This document shows positions 47,161-56,475 of a DNA stretch of 64,000 bases, piece by piece (position 1 is the first letter of the stretch; each line of letters starts with the position of its first letter). The notes beneath the pieces were generated by a model. It was given only the letters and a program-made list of their open reading frames with translations, did no database searches and had not been told where the DNA came from. Source of the stretch: Klenkia soli (GTDB lineage Bacteria > Actinomycetota > Actinomycetes > Mycobacteriales > Geodermatophilaceae); NCBI RefSeq assembly GCF_900103975.1, contig NZ_FNIR01000004.1, positions 62,001-126,000 on the forward strand, read 5' to 3'. A program made the translations under genes and the position numbers.

Positions 47161-48557
47161 GCCTGCACCGTAGGGATCCCCGCGAGGTGACCGAGCACGT
47201 CCTGCCGGGTGACCACGCCCGCGGGCTTCCCGTCCTCGTGCACCAGCAGCGCGTCGGCCCCGCCCAGCGCGGCGACCGCGGCGGACACCGGCTCGCCCGA
47301 GCCGATGATCGGCAGCGGCGCGCTCATGTGCTTCTCCAGGGTGTCCGACAGCGCCGCGGCGCCGGAGAACAGCGCGTCCAGCAGCGCCTTCTCCTCGACG
47401 GACCCGACCACCTCGCCGGCGGTGACCGGCGGCTCGGCGCGGACGACCGGCATCTGCGAGACGCCGTACTCCCGCAGGATGTCGATCGCCTCGCGGACGG
47501 TCTCGGTGGGGTGCGTGTGCACCAGGGCGGGCAGGGCGTCGCCGTCGCCGGACTTGGCCCGCAGCAGCTCGCCGACGGTCTCGCCGTCGGCGGCCTCGAC
47601 GAAGCCGTAGTCGGCCATCCACTCGTCGTCGAAGATCTTCTTGAGGTAGCCGCGGCCGCCGTCGGGCAGCAGCACGACCAGGACGTCGTCCTTGGTCAGC
47701 TTCTCGGCGACCCGGAGCGCGGCGACCACGGCCATGCCGCAGGAGCCGCCCACCAGCAGGCCCTCCTCGCGGGCCAGCCGGCGGGTCATCGCGAAGGAGT
47801 CGCCGTCGGAGACCGCGACGATCTCGTCGGCGACCGTCTGGTCGTAGGTCGAGGGCCAGAAGTCCTCGCCCACGCCCTCGACCAGGTAGGGCCGCCCGGT
47901 GCCGCCGGAGTAGACCGAGCCCTCGGGGTCGGCGCCGATGACCTGCACGCGGCCCTCGGAGGCCTCCTTCAGGTACCGGCCGACGCCGGAGATGGTGCCG
48001 CCGGTGCCCGCGCCGGTGACGAAGTGGGTGACCCGGCCCTCGGTCTGCGCCCAGATCTCGGGGCCGGTGGTCTCGTAGTGGCTGCGCGGGTTGTTCGGGT
48101 TGGAGTACTGGTCGGGCTTCCAGCCGCCGGGGGTCTCGCGGGCCAGCCGGTCGGAGACCGAGTAGTAGGACCGCGGGTCCGACGGGTCGACCGCGGTGGG
48201 GCAGACGACGACCTGCGCGCCGTAGGCACGCAGCGTGTTGACCTTGTCCGCGCTGACCTTGTCGGGGCAGATGAAGATGCAGCTGTATCCGCGCTGCTGC
48301 GCCACGATGGCCAGCCCGACGCCGGTGTTGCCGCTGGTCGGCTCCACGATCGTGCCGCCGGGCTGCAGCGCACCGGAGGCCTCGGCGGCGTCGATCATGC
48401 GCACGGCGATGCGGTCCTTGACCGATCCGCCCGGGTTCACGTACTCGACCTTCGCCAGCACCAGCGGGGCGTCGGGCCCCAGGTGCTCGGTGACCTTGCG
48501 CAACCGGACCAGCGGGGTGTTCCCGATCAGGTCGACGACGGACTCGGCGTACTGCAC
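47157..48557 (-). CDS. cbs: Cystathionine beta-synthase
   Basis: The 466-residue protein has a PLP-dependent synthase domain with the PLP Lys in PGGSVKDRIA, EPTSGNTGVGLA, GAGTGGTISGVGRYL and GGSCGMAV. Two C-terminal CBS domains (VREAIDILREYGVSQMPVV and ALLVHEDGKPAGVVTRQD) follow. It condenses homocysteine with serine. GTG start with GGAGG seven bases upstream. Operon with the cystathionine gamma-synthase/lyase gene. Confidence 0.94.
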   Translation of the reverse strand: MQYAESVVDLIGNTPLVRLRKVTEHLGPDAPLVLAKVEYVNPGGSVKDRIAVRMIDAAEASGALQPGGTIVEPTSGNTGVGLAIVAQQRGYSCIFICPDKVSADKVNTLRAYGAQVVVCPTAVDPSDPRSYYSVSDRLARETPGGWKPDQYSNPNNPRSHYETTGPEIWAQTEGRVTHFVTGAGTGGTISGVGRYLKEASEGRVQVIGADPEGSVYSGGTGRPYLVEGVGEDFWPSTYDQTVADEIVAVSDGDSFAMTRRLAREEGLLVGGSCGMAVVAALRVAEKLTKDDVLVVLLPDGGRGYLKKIFDDEWMADYGFVEAADGETVGELLRAKSGDGDALPALVHTHPTETVREAIDILREYGVSQMPVVRAEPPVTAGEVVGSVEEKALLDALFSGAAALSDTLEKHMSAPLPIIGSGEPVSAAVAALGGADALLVHEDGKPAGVVTRQDVLGHLAGIPTVQA

Positions 48558-48655
48558 GGGAGGTCCTCCAGCGTGGGGTGACGATCGGCCGGGGTTGCCG
48601 GTCCGTGCCGACGATCCCACGTGTCGGCGACGGCGTGATCGGGCAGGGCGGGTGC

Positions 48656-49429
48656 ATGACGCAACCCACCGCCGCCCTGCCCGGGGGCGGGGCCATGCCC
48701 CTGCTCGGCTTCGGCACCTGGCAGATCACCGGCACCGACTGCACCGACGCCGTCCGGGCCGCCCTGGAGGCCGGGTACCGGCACCTGGACACCGCCACCA
48801 TGTACCGCAACGAGACCGAGGTCGGCCGCGGGCTGGCCGACTCCGGGGTGGCCCGCGACGAGGTCTTCGTGACCACGAAGCTGCCGCCGGAGCGGGCCGA
48901 CGCGGCGCAGGCCACCCTCGACGCCTCGCTCGCCGCGCTCGGGGTCGACACCGTCGACCTGTGGCTCGTGCACTGGTCCACCGGTGGGGACGACGTCGCG
49001 CTGTGGCGGGAGTTCGTCGCCGCCCGGGACGCCGGCCGCGCCCGCGACATCGGGGTCAGCAACTTCTCCCTCGCCCAGCTCGACGAGCTCACCGACGCGA
49101 CCGGCGTCACCCCGGCGGTCAACCAGGTGCGCTGGGCGCCCTCGCTCTTCGACGCCGAGGTGCTCGAGGGCCACCGGCAGCGCGGCGTCGTGCTCGAGGG
49201 CTACAGCCCGTTCAAGAGCACCGACCTCGCCGACCCGGTGCTGGCCGGGATCGCCGACGCGCACGGGGTCACCGCGGCCCAGGTCGTGCTGCGCTGGCAC
49301 CTGGACCACGGCGTCGTCGTCATCCCGAAGTCGGCCACGCCCGAGCGGATCCGGGCCAACGCCGACGTCCTCGGGTTCGCGCTGACCGACGACGAGCGCG
49401 CCCGGGTGGACGGGCTGGCCTCCCGGTGA
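48656..49429 (+). CDS. Aldo/keto reductase (AKR5-like)
   Basis: The 257-residue NADPH-dependent reductase has the AKR motifs [22 protein letters not shown] (catalytic Asp/Tyr), TTKLPP (catalytic Lys) and [11 protein letters not shown]. The usual catalytic His of LVHWP is present in [16 protein letters not shown] binds the cofactor. It probably reduces small aldehydes or ketones. Followed 13 bp later by a second aldo/keto reductase of another subfamily. Confidence 0.9.
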   Translation: MTQPTAALPGGGAMPLLGFGTWQITGTDCTDAVRAALEAGYRHLDTATMYRNETEVGRGLADSGVARDEVFVTTKLPPERADAAQATLDASLAALGVDTVDLWLVHWSTGGDDVALWREFVAARDAGRARDIGVSNFSLAQLDELTDATGVTPAVNQVRWAPSLFDAEVLEGHRQRGVVLEGYSPFKSTDLADPVLAGIADAHGVTAAQVVLRWHLDHGVVVIPKSATPERIRANADVLGFALTDDERARVDGLASR

Positions 49430-49442
49430 GCAGGATCGGGTC

Positions 49443-50444
49443 ATGACCACACCGATCAGCCGGCGCCGGCTCGGCGACCTCGACGTGTCCGCGCAGGGGC
49501 TGGGCTGCATGGGCATGAGCCAGTCCTACGGCGCCGCCGACCGCGACGAGTCCCTCGCCGTCCTCGACCGGGCGCTCGACCTGGGCATCACCTTCTGGGA
49601 CACCTCCGACGTCTACGGCGATGGGCACAACGAGGAGCTGCTCGCGCAGCGGCTGCGCACCCGCCGGGATGACGTCCAGCTGGCCACCAAGTTCTCGATC
49701 TCCCGGGACGACACCGGGACCATGCAGATCGACGGCCGCCCCGAGAACGTGCGGGCCCGCTGCGAGGACAGCCTGCGCCGCCTGGGCGTGGACACCATCG
49801 ACCTCTACTACCAGCACCGGGTCGACGCCACGGTGCCGATCGAGGACACCGTCGGCGCGATGGCCGAGCTCGTGCAGGCCGGCAAGGTCCGGTACCTGGG
49901 CCTGTCCGAGGCGTCGGCGGAGTCGGTCCGCCGGGCTGCCGCGGTGCACCCGATCACCGCGCTGCAGAGCGAGTGGTCGCTGTGGACCCGCGACCTGGAG
50001 TCCTCCGGCGTGCTGGCCGTGGCCCGCGAGCACGGCATCGGCATCGTGCCGTTCTCCCCGCTGGGCCGCGGCTTCCTCACCGGGGCCATCACCAGCCCCG
50101 CCGACTTCGGCGACGACGACTTCCGCAAGGACATGCCGCGCTTCCAGGGCGAGGCGTTCGACGCCAACCTGCGGCTGGTCGACGCGGTGAAGCAGCTGGC
50201 GGGGGAGAAGGGCGCCACCGCCGGGCAGCTGGCGCTGGCCTGGGTGCTCGCCCAGGGCGACGACGTGGTGCCCATCCCGGGCACCAAGCGCCGCACCTAC
50301 CTGTCGGAGAACGCCGGCGCCGACGCCGTCGAGCTGAGCGACGCCGACCTGGCCCGCCTGGAGCAGATCGCCCCGCCCGGGGCGGCCGAGGGTGGCCGTT
50401 ACGCCAACGCCGGCTACGCCTACGGCGACAGCCCCGCGCGGTGA
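49443..50444 (+). CDS. Aldo/keto reductase (YajO/AKR13-like)
   Basis: This 333-residue aldo/keto reductase has the subfamily features LGLGCMGMS-like [27 protein letters not shown] (catalytic Asp/Tyr), LATKF (Lys), [13 protein letters not shown] (His) and [11 protein letters not shown]. It probably acts on aldehydes. It overlaps the XdhC-like gene by GTGA. Preceded by another aldo/keto reductase with 13-bp spacing, suggesting one transcript. Confidence 0.92.
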   Translation: MTTPISRRRLGDLDVSAQGLGCMGMSQSYGAADRDESLAVLDRALDLGITFWDTSDVYGDGHNEELLAQRLRTRRDDVQLATKFSISRDDTGTMQIDGRPENVRARCEDSLRRLGVDTIDLYYQHRVDATVPIEDTVGAMAELVQAGKVRYLGLSEASAESVRRAAAVHPITALQSEWSLWTRDLESSGVLAVAREHGIGIVPFSPLGRGFLTGAITSPADFGDDDFRKDMPRFQGEAFDANLRLVDAVKQLAGEKGATAGQLALAWVLAQGDDVVPIPGTKRRTYLSENAGADAVELSDADLARLEQIAPPGAAEGGRYANAGYAYGDSPAR

Positions 50445-50950
50445 GCACCGACCCGAACTGCGGGGTCGCCCACGGCGACCCCGCAGCACCGGTGACCGAC
50501 CGCGTGCTCGTCGCGGTGTTCGCCTCCCCGGTCGCCGCAGCGCTGCTGCGGCTGGGCGTGGAGTGCGGCTACGCGCCCGTGCTGGTGGAGCCCGGGGACC
50601 GGGAGGTCGAGGGCCTGCCCGTCGGCACGACCCGGCTGGCCGCGGTGCCCGACGAGCCGCACGCCGACGTCGTCGTGTGCGACCACCACCGCCCGGAGCT
50701 GGGCGAGGTCCTCCGCGACGCCCTGGCGACGTCGACCCGGTGGATCGGCCTGATGGGCAACCCCCGGCACGAGGGCCCGCACGTGGCGGCGCTGGCCGCG
50801 CTCGGCGTCCCGGCCGACGAGGTGGCCCGGGTGCACCGGCCGATCGGGCTGGACATCGGCTCCCGGGCGCCGGGCGAGATCGCCGTCTCGACGCTGGCGG
50901 GGCTGCTCGCCGACCGCAACGGCCGGGGAGGCGGACCCTTCGGCTCCTGA
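50441..50950 (+). CDS. XdhC-like Rossmann protein
   Basis: The 169-residue protein corresponds to the C-terminal NAD-binding half of XdhC/CoxI proteins. It has [18 protein letters not shown] at the start, [18 protein letters not shown], then [13 protein letters not shown] and the closing [19 protein letters not shown]. The N-terminal molybdenum-cofactor-binding domain of full XdhC is absent. No molybdenum hydroxylase genes are nearby, so its target is unclear. GTG start by GTGA overlap. Confidence 0.85.
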   Translation: MSTDPNCGVAHGDPAAPVTDRVLVAVFASPVAAALLRLGVECGYAPVLVEPGDREVEGLPVGTTRLAAVPDEPHADVVVCDHHRPELGEVLRDALATSTRWIGLMGNPRHEGPHVAALAALGVPADEVARVHRPIGLDIGSRAPGEIAVSTLAGLLADRNGRGGGPFGS

Positions 50951-50954
50951 CCTG

Positions 50955-50982
50955 CGGAACGCGGGGCGGCCTGCGACCGTTC
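50955..50982 (+). promoter_or_regulatory. Candidate SigR/SigH-type promoter of the 57-residue protein
   Basis: CGGAAC (50955-50960), 18 bp, GTTC (50979-50982). Weaker than the moeZ and mycoredoxin sites at the first -35 base. The leader would be about 35 nt with a GGAAGG Shine-Dalgarno sequence. Confidence 0.35.
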
Positions 50983-51022
50983 GGTGACCAGACCCGCCCG
51001 CACAGACGGAAGGTGAGCCCCC

Positions 51023-51196
51023 GTGGCATCGCTGTTCGACAAGATCGCCAAGTTCGCGAAGAGCCCGCAGGGTCAGCGCGCGATCCGCACCGCCACCGAC
51101 AAGGCGCAGCAGTTCGCCAAGGACCCGAAGAACCGGGCCAAGATCGAGCAGGTCCGGGCCAAGCTGCAGGGCGGCGGCAAGGGCCGCCGCCCCTGA
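51023..51196 (+). CDS. Small Lys/Ala-rich hypothetical protein
   Basis: The 57-codon frame (starts (M)ASLFDKIAKFAKSPQGQRA, ends GGGKGRRP) has GGAAGG eight bases before the GTG. The sequence is amphipathic and Lys-rich without membrane segment or known domain. Similar small proteins are common in actinobacteria but unnamed. It ends exactly where the convergent hisN gene ends. A SigR-like promoter candidate lies upstream. Confidence 0.7.
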   Translation: MASLFDKIAKFAKSPQGQRAIRTATDKAQQFAKDPKNRAKIEQVRAKLQGGGKGRRP

Positions 51197-51988
51197 TCAG
51201 CGCGGCGCGAGCGCGTCCAGGACGGCGGGGTGCAGGTGGCCGTTGGTGGCCACCGCACTGCCCCCGGCCGGTCCCGGCGTGCCGTCCAGGTCGGTGAACG
51301 TGCCCCCGGCCTCGCGCACGACGACGTCGAGGGCCGCGAGGTCCCAGAGCGACACCTCGGGCTCGCAGGCCACGTCGACGGCGCCCTCGGCCAGCATCGT
51401 GTAGCTCCAGAAGTCGCCGTAGGCCCGGGTGCGCCAGACCGAGCGGGTGAGGTCGAGGAAGCCGTCGAGCCGGTGGCGCTCCTCCCAGCCCGACAGCGAC
51501 GAGTACGACAACGAGGCGTCGGCCAGCGACTCGACCCCCGAGACCCGGCAGCGGGTGGCCGACTCCAGGCGGCGGCCGGTGTAGGCGCCCACGCCCGTGG
51601 CGGCCCACCAGCGGCGGCCCAGCGCCGGGGCGCTGACCATGCCGACGACGGGGGTGTCGCCGTCCAGCAGGGCGATCAGCGTGGCCCACACCGGTACCCC
51701 GCGGACGAAGTTCTTGGTGCCGTCGATGGGGTCGATCACCCAGCGCCGCGAGCCGTGGCCGGTGGTGCCGAACTCCTCGCCCTGGACGGCGTCCCGGGTG
51801 CGGGTGCGGGCCAGCGAGCTGCGCAGCTGCTGCTCGACGGCGCGGTCGGCGTCGGTGACCGGCGTGAGGTCGGGCTTGGTGTCGACCACGAGGTCCTGGG
51901 CCTTGAAGCGCTCCATGCTGATGGAGTCCGCCTGGTCGGCCAGCACGTGCGCCAGCTGCATGTCCTCGGTCCACCCGCGCCCGGTCAT
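51197..51988 (-). CDS. hisN: Inositol-monophosphatase-like histidinol-phosphatase HisN
   Basis: The 263-residue Mg2+-dependent phosphatase has the IMPase motifs GEEFG (metal Glu), WVIDPIDGTKNFVRGVP (metal Asp pair) and the late SLWDLAALDVVVREAGG. Sequence and actinobacterial context favour HisN, which dephosphorylates histidinol phosphate, over a general inositol phosphatase, but this is not certain. ATG at 51988 is preceded by TAGGTT six bases upstream, giving a leaderless transcript. Divergent from the DUF2087 gene. Confidence 0.87.
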   Translation of the reverse strand: MTGRGWTEDMQLAHVLADQADSISMERFKAQDLVVDTKPDLTPVTDADRAVEQQLRSSLARTRTRDAVQGEEFGTTGHGSRRWVIDPIDGTKNFVRGVPVWATLIALLDGDTPVVGMVSAPALGRRWWAATGVGAYTGRRLESATRCRVSGVESLADASLSYSSLSGWEERHRLDGFLDLTRSVWRTRAYGDFWSYTMLAEGAVDVACEPEVSLWDLAALDVVVREAGGTFTDLDGTPGPAGGSAVATNGHLHPAVLDALAPR

Positions 51989-52014
51989 CCTCGCAACCTA
52001 GCCTGGGGTGCGTG
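51986..52014. promoter_or_regulatory. Compact bidirectional leaderless promoter
   Basis: Minus-strand TAGGTT (complement of 51995-52000) serves hisN (ATG 51988, 6-nt spacer). Plus-strand TAGCCT (51999-52004) serves DUF2087 (GTG 52012, 7-nt spacer). The two hexamers share the TA at 51999-52000, and the start codons are only 23 bp apart. Confidence 0.6.
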
Positions 52015-52560
52015 GACCCGGACCCGGACGCCGCCAAGCTGGTCGGCCTGCTCGCCGACGACGCCCGCCTCGCGGTGGTCGCCGCCCTGGTGCTGGGCGC
52101 CACCGACATCGCCTCGGTGGCCGCGGCCACCGGCCGCTCGCAGACCGAGGTGGCCCTCGCCGCCCGCCGCCTGGGCCGGGGCGGTCTGGTCCGCCGCGAC
52201 GGCGCGGGCCTGGAGCTGCGCGCGGAGGTGTTCGCCGCCGCGGCCCGCTCGGCCGGGGAGCACCGCCCCCCGCCCGAGCCGCTCTCGGCCGACCCCGCGG
52301 CCGACGCGGTGCTGCAGGCCTTCGTCCACGAGGGCCGGCTGACCTCGATCCCCGCGCACCGGGCGAAGCGGCTGGTGGTGCTGGACCACCTGGTGCGGGT
52401 GTTCGAGCCCGGGGTGCGCTACCCCGAGCGCGAGGTCAACGCGCTGCTCGCCGTCTGGCACCCCGACACCGCGGCCCTGCGCCGCTACCTGGTCGACGAG
52501 GGCCTGCTGTCCCGCGACGCCGGGGTCTACTGGCGCAGCGGCGGCACCGTCGAGGTCTGA
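52012..52560 (+). CDS. DUF2087 domain protein with N-terminal HTH
   Basis: The 182-residue protein has an N-terminal winged-helix-like part (KLVGLLADDARLAVVAALV, then SQTEVALAARRL). The C-terminal DUF2087 domain carries RLTSIPAHRAKRLVVLDHL and the closing YLVDEGLLSRDAGVYWR. DUF2087 often follows ArsR- or GNAT-like domains and its function is unknown. GTG start from the bidirectional promoter shared with hisN. It ends 8 bp before the convergent rsgA stop. Confidence 0.85.
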   Translation: MDPDPDAAKLVGLLADDARLAVVAALVLGATDIASVAAATGRSQTEVALAARRLGRGGLVRRDGAGLELRAEVFAAAARSAGEHRPPPEPLSADPAADAVLQAFVHEGRLTSIPAHRAKRLVVLDHLVRVFEPGVRYPEREVNALLAVWHPDTAALRRYLVDEGLLSRDAGVYWRSGGTVEV

Positions 52561-52567
52561 GGCCGGC

Positions 52568-53581
52568 TCAGTAGTTGGGCGTGCTGGTCACCGCGGCGAC
52601 CAACCGGCGGAAGCTGGCCAGCCGCTCGCCCCGGGTGGGCGGGCCCTCGGCGGCCCAGTCGTCCAGTGCGCAGTCGGGGTCGTCGGCCGTGTGCGCGCAC
52701 AGCGGTGGGCAGTCGCGCGCCACCTCGGCCAGGTCGTCGAAGGCGGCCAGCACGTCGGCCGGGTCGGTGTCGGCCAGGCCGAAGCTGCGGATGCCGGGGG
52801 TGTCGATCACCATGCCGCCGCCGGGGAGGTCCAGCAGCACCGCCGAGGACGACGTGTGCCGGCCCTTGCCCACCTTGCTGACCCCGCCGGTGGCCCGGTA
52901 GGCGTCGGGCACCAGCCGGTTGACCAGGGTCGACTTGCCGACCCCGGACTGACCCACGAAGACGCTCATGCGGCCGTCCAGCCGGGGCTGCAGCTGCTCG
53001 AGGGTGGTCTGCTGGGACACCGCGATCGCCTCGACCTCCAGCCCGGCGTACCGGGCCAGCAGCGCGTCGGGGCTGCCGAGGTCGGCCTTGGTCAGGCACA
53101 GCAGCGGGGTGAGCCCGCCGGAGAAGGCGGCCACCAGGCAGCGGTCCAGGAAGCCGACGTGCGGTTCGGGGTCGGTGATCGCGCAGACCACCACGAGCTG
53201 CTCGGCGTTGGCCACCACCACCCGCTCGGTGGGGTCGGTGTCGTCGGCGGTGCGCCGCAGCGTGGTCACCCGCGGCTCGATCACCACGATCCGGGCCAGG
53301 GTGTCGGTGCGCCCGCTGGTGTCGCCGACCAGGCGCACCCGGTCGCCGGTCACCACGCCGTGCTTGCCCAGCTCGCGGGCCCGCATCGCGGTCACCTCGA
53401 CGGGCCCCTCGGGTGCCTGGACGCGCACGGTCATCCGCCCGCGGTCCACCCCGACGACCAGCCCGGGGACGGCGTCGTCGTGGCTGGGTCGCGTGCGGGT
53501 GCGCGGTCGGGAGCCCCGGCGACCGGGACGCACCCGGACGTCGTCCTCGTCGCTGCGGCTGTCGAACGTGCGCCCGCTCAG
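52568..53581 (-). CDS. rsgA: Ribosome small-subunit GTPase RsgA
   Basis: The 337-residue circularly permuted GTPase has an OB fold, then G4 LTKADLG, P-loop GQSGVGKSTL, switch KGRHTSS, G3 DTPG and the C-terminal zinc site CPPLCAHTADDPDC. It matures the 30S subunit. The conserved actinobacterial N-terminus (DEDDVRVRPGRRG) begins upstream of the first GTG. The only start that keeps it without running far into aroA is CTG at 53581, which overlaps the aroA stop (CTGA) and has GGGAG seven bases upstream. Confidence 0.93.
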   Translation of the reverse strand: MSGRTFDSRSDEDDVRVRPGRRGSRPRTRTRPSHDDAVPGLVVGVDRGRMTVRVQAPEGPVEVTAMRARELGKHGVVTGDRVRLVGDTSGRTDTLARIVVIEPRVTTLRRTADDTDPTERVVVANAEQLVVVCAITDPEPHVGFLDRCLVAAFSGGLTPLLCLTKADLGSPDALLARYAGLEVEAIAVSQQTTLEQLQPRLDGRMSVFVGQSGVGKSTLVNRLVPDAYRATGGVSKVGKGRHTSSSAVLLDLPGGGMVIDTPGIRSFGLADTDPADVLAAFDDLAEVARDCPPLCAHTADDPDCALDDWAAEGPPTRGERLASFRRLVAAVTSTPNY

Positions 53582-54864
53582 CTGACCGCTCCCACGGGGT
53601 CGCCGAGCAGGCCGGACCAGCGGTCGACGAAGTCCGGCAACGTCTTGGCCACCGTGCCCGGGTCGCGGACGACGACGCCGGGCACCGCGAGACCCAGCAC
53701 CGCGGCGGCCATGACCATGCGGTGGTCGGCGTAGGAGTCGACCTCGGCGGACCGCCGCGGGCCCGGGGTGATCTCGAGCCCGTCGGGCAGCTGGGTGACC
53801 GTGGCGCCCACGGCGGTGAGCACCTCGTCGAGTGCCTGCAGCCGGTCGGTCTCGTGGCCGCGCAGGTGGGCGACCCCGGTCAACCGGGACGGGCCGTCGG
53901 CCAGCGCGCACAGCGCCGCGAGGACCGGCGTCAGCTCGCCCACCTCGGACAGGTCGGCCACCAGCGGCCGCACGGTCTGGCCCCCGGTCACCTGCAGGCC
54001 GGCGTCGGTCCGCTCGACGGCGGCACCCATGACCGGCAGCAGCTGCTCGAGGTGCGCGCCGGGCTGCGTGGTGCGCGACGGCCAGTCCCGCACGGTCACC
54101 CGGCCCCCGGTGACCAGGGCCGCTGCCAGGAACGGTGCGGCGTTGGACAGGTCGGGCTCGACCACCCGGTCGACCGGGGCGATCGGCCCGGGGTGCACCC
54201 GCCAGCCGGTGGCGGTGCGCTCGACCTGCACCCCGTGCTCGGCGAGGGTCTCGACGGTCATCTGCACGTGCGGCATCGACGGCACCCCGCCGGCCAGCGA
54301 CAGGTCCAGGCCCTCGGCGAACCGGGCCGCCGCGAGCAGCAGGCCGCTGACCACCTGGCTGGACTCGCTGGCGTCGACGGTGACCGCACCGCCCCGCACG
54401 GCGCCGGTGCCGTGCACGGTGAACGGCGCCTTGCCGCGGCCGCCGTCGTCGATCCGCACCCCGCACGCGCGCAGCCCGTCCAGCAGGCCGGCGTTGGGGC
54501 GCTCGTGCAGCCGGGGGTCGCCGTCGACGGTCACCGGGCCGTCGGCCAGGGCGGCCACCGGGGGGAGGAAGCGGAGCACGGTGCCGGCCAGCCCGGCGTC
54601 CACGGTGGCCGACCCGTGCAGCCGGCCGGGGGAGACCAGCCAGTCGTCCTCCTCGACCTCGATCCCGACCCCCAGGGCCCGCAGGGCGGCGGCCATGAGG
54701 TCGGTGTCGCGGGCCCGCAGCGGGCGCACCAGCCGGGAGGGGCCCGCGGCCAGCGCGGCCAGGACGAGGGCGCGGGCGGTGATCGACTTCGAGCCGGGCA
54801 GGGTGACGACGGCGTCGACCGGCTGCGACGCGGTGGGGATCGACCAGCTGCTCATGCCGTGCAT
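53578..54864 (-). CDS. aroA: 3-phosphoshikimate 1-carboxyvinyltransferase (EPSP synthase)
   Basis: The 428-residue enzyme has the N-terminal VTLPGSKSITARAL, AGLAGTVLRFLPPVAAL, DGDPRLHERP, SASSQ-like DASESSQVVSGLLLA and the late SYADHRMVMAAAVLG. It transfers enolpyruvate from PEP to shikimate 3-phosphate in aromatic synthesis. ATG at 54864 or three codons later. Co-transcribed with rsgA through a CTGA overlap, as in other actinobacteria. Confidence 0.95.
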   Translation of the reverse strand: MHGMSSWSIPTASQPVDAVVTLPGSKSITARALVLAALAAGPSRLVRPLRARDTDLMAAALRALGVGIEVEEDDWLVSPGRLHGSATVDAGLAGTVLRFLPPVAALADGPVTVDGDPRLHERPNAGLLDGLRACGVRIDDGGRGKAPFTVHGTGAVRGGAVTVDASESSQVVSGLLLAAARFAEGLDLSLAGGVPSMPHVQMTVETLAEHGVQVERTATGWRVHPGPIAPVDRVVEPDLSNAAPFLAAALVTGGRVTVRDWPSRTTQPGAHLEQLLPVMGAAVERTDAGLQVTGGQTVRPLVADLSEVGELTPVLAALCALADGPSRLTGVAHLRGHETDRLQALDEVLTAVGATVTQLPDGLEITPGPRRSAEVDSYADHRMVMAAAVLGLAVPGVVVRDPGTVAKTLPDFVDRWSGLLGDPVGAVS

Positions 54865-54898
54865 CCTGCCCGGTCGGGCCGCCGCCCCTGCCCGGTGC

Positions 54899-56308
54899 TC
54901 ACCTGGTCGCCGGCAGGGTGCGCACCAGGCGCCGGTTCGCGAACTCGAACATGCCCAGCTCGGAGAGCTCGCGGCCGTAGCCCGAGCGCTTGACGCCGCC
55001 GAAGGGCAGCTCGGGGGAGGAGCCCGAGGGCTGGTTGATCCAGACCATGCCCGACTCCAGCCGGTCGGCGACCCCGCGGGCGCGCTCGGCGTCCCCGGAG
55101 TAGACGACGGCCGACAGCCCGTAGCTGCTGTCGTTGGCCAGCGCGACGGCGTCGTCCTCGGTCTGCACCTTGTAGATCACCGCGGCCGGCCCGAAGAGCT
55201 CCTCCGAGTAGGCGCGCATGTCCGGGGTGACGTCGGCGAGCAGGGTGGCCTCGACGAAGGCGCCGGCGTGCTCGGGGCGGCCACCGCCGGCGAGCACCGT
55301 GGCGCCCTTCTCGACGGCGTCCTGGATCTGGGCGTGCAGCTCCTGCGCGGCCTTCTCGGTGGACAGCGGGCCCAGCGTGGTGGCCGGGTCGGCGGGGTCG
55401 CCGGGGGTGAAGCCGGAGAAGGCCTGCTGCATGCCGGCGACGAAGTCGTCGTACACGTCGGCGAGCACGATGATGCGCTTGGCGGCGATGCAGGCCTGGC
55501 CGGTGTTGGCCATGCGGCCCATCGTCGCGGCCTTGACGGTGCGGCCCAGGTCGGGGGTGTCGAGGACGACGAACGGGTCGCTGCCGCCGAGCTCGAGCAC
55601 CGACTTCTTCAGGTGCTTGCCGGCCAGCGAGGCGACCGCCGAACCGGCCTTCTCGCTGCCGGTGAGGGTGACGCCCTGCACCGCCGGGTGCGCGATGACG
55701 GTCTCGACGTCGGAGATGTTCAGGAACAAGTTGGTGTAGACGCCCTCGGGGGCGCCGGCGTCGCGGAAGAGCTCCTCGAGCGCCAGCGCGCACTGCGGGT
55801 TGTTCTCGGCGTGCTTGAGCAGCACGGTGTTGCCCAGGGTCAGGTTCGGGCCGGCCACCCGGACGACCTGGTAGAGCGGGTAGTTCCAGGGCTCGATGGC
55901 CAGCAGCACGCCGGTCGGTTCGTTGACGACGACGGCCTCGCCCTTCATCACCTGGATCGTGCGCTCGGCGAGGAACTCCTCGGCGTGGTCGGCGTAGTAC
56001 CGCAGGATGCTCGCGGCCAGCTGCACCTCGCCCGCCGCCTCCTGGATGCGCTTGCCCATCTCCGTGGTGATGAGCGCGGCGAAGGCGTCGGTGCGCTCGA
56101 GCATGAGGTCCGCGGCCCTGCCGACCACGGCGGCGCGGTCGGCGACGCTGCGGGTGCGCCAGTCCAGGAACGCGGTGTGCGCCCGGTCGACGACCGCGGT
56201 CACCTGGTCGCCGGGGAGGGCGTCGAACTCCCGCTCGGTCTCGCCGGTGAACGGGTTCACGGTGGCGTAGGTGCGGTTCGCGGTGGTGCTGTCCTGCGTG
56301 CTCGTCAC
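54899..56308 (-). CDS. NAD(P)-dependent aldehyde (succinate-semialdehyde) dehydrogenase
   Basis: The 469-residue ALDH has the cofactor fold ([23 protein letters not shown]), catalytic Glu in [11 protein letters not shown] and catalytic Cys in [11 protein letters not shown], plus the C-terminal [13 protein letters not shown]. It is closest in style to GabD/SSDH-type enzymes, oxidising succinate semialdehyde or similar. GTG start at 56308. It lies 34 bp upstream of aroA on the same strand, so read-through is possible. Confidence 0.92.
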   Translation of the reverse strand: MTSTQDSTTANRTYATVNPFTGETEREFDALPGDQVTAVVDRAHTAFLDWRTRSVADRAAVVGRAADLMLERTDAFAALITTEMGKRIQEAAGEVQLAASILRYYADHAEEFLAERTIQVMKGEAVVVNEPTGVLLAIEPWNYPLYQVVRVAGPNLTLGNTVLLKHAENNPQCALALEELFRDAGAPEGVYTNLFLNISDVETVIAHPAVQGVTLTGSEKAGSAVASLAGKHLKKSVLELGGSDPFVVLDTPDLGRTVKAATMGRMANTGQACIAAKRIIVLADVYDDFVAGMQQAFSGFTPGDPADPATTLGPLSTEKAAQELHAQIQDAVEKGATVLAGGGRPEHAGAFVEATLLADVTPDMRAYSEELFGPAAVIYKVQTEDDAVALANDSSYGLSAVVYSGDAERARGVADRLESGMVWINQPSGSSPELPFGGVKRSGYGRELSELGMFEFANRRLVRTLPATR

Positions 56309-56368
56309 GTCGATGCGGCCTCTCGTCGCTGATGGGGTCGGGTCACCCCTACCCGGTCGGTCCGACGG

Positions 56369-56404
56369 CACACGGAGCAGCACACGGAGCAGCACGCGGA
56401 CGAG
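56369..56404 (+). repeat. Three 12-bp direct repeats
   Basis: CACACGGAGCAG occurs twice in tandem (56369-56380, 56381-56392), followed by a variant CACGCGGACGAG (56393-56404). They lie in the divergent gap between the aldehyde dehydrogenase and SRAP genes. Confidence 0.8.
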
Positions 56405-56475
56405 CCTCCTGTCGGACCCCGCACCTACAGTTCCGGGCAGCACCACCGCCGATGTCGCAGCAGCTGGAGGCCACC

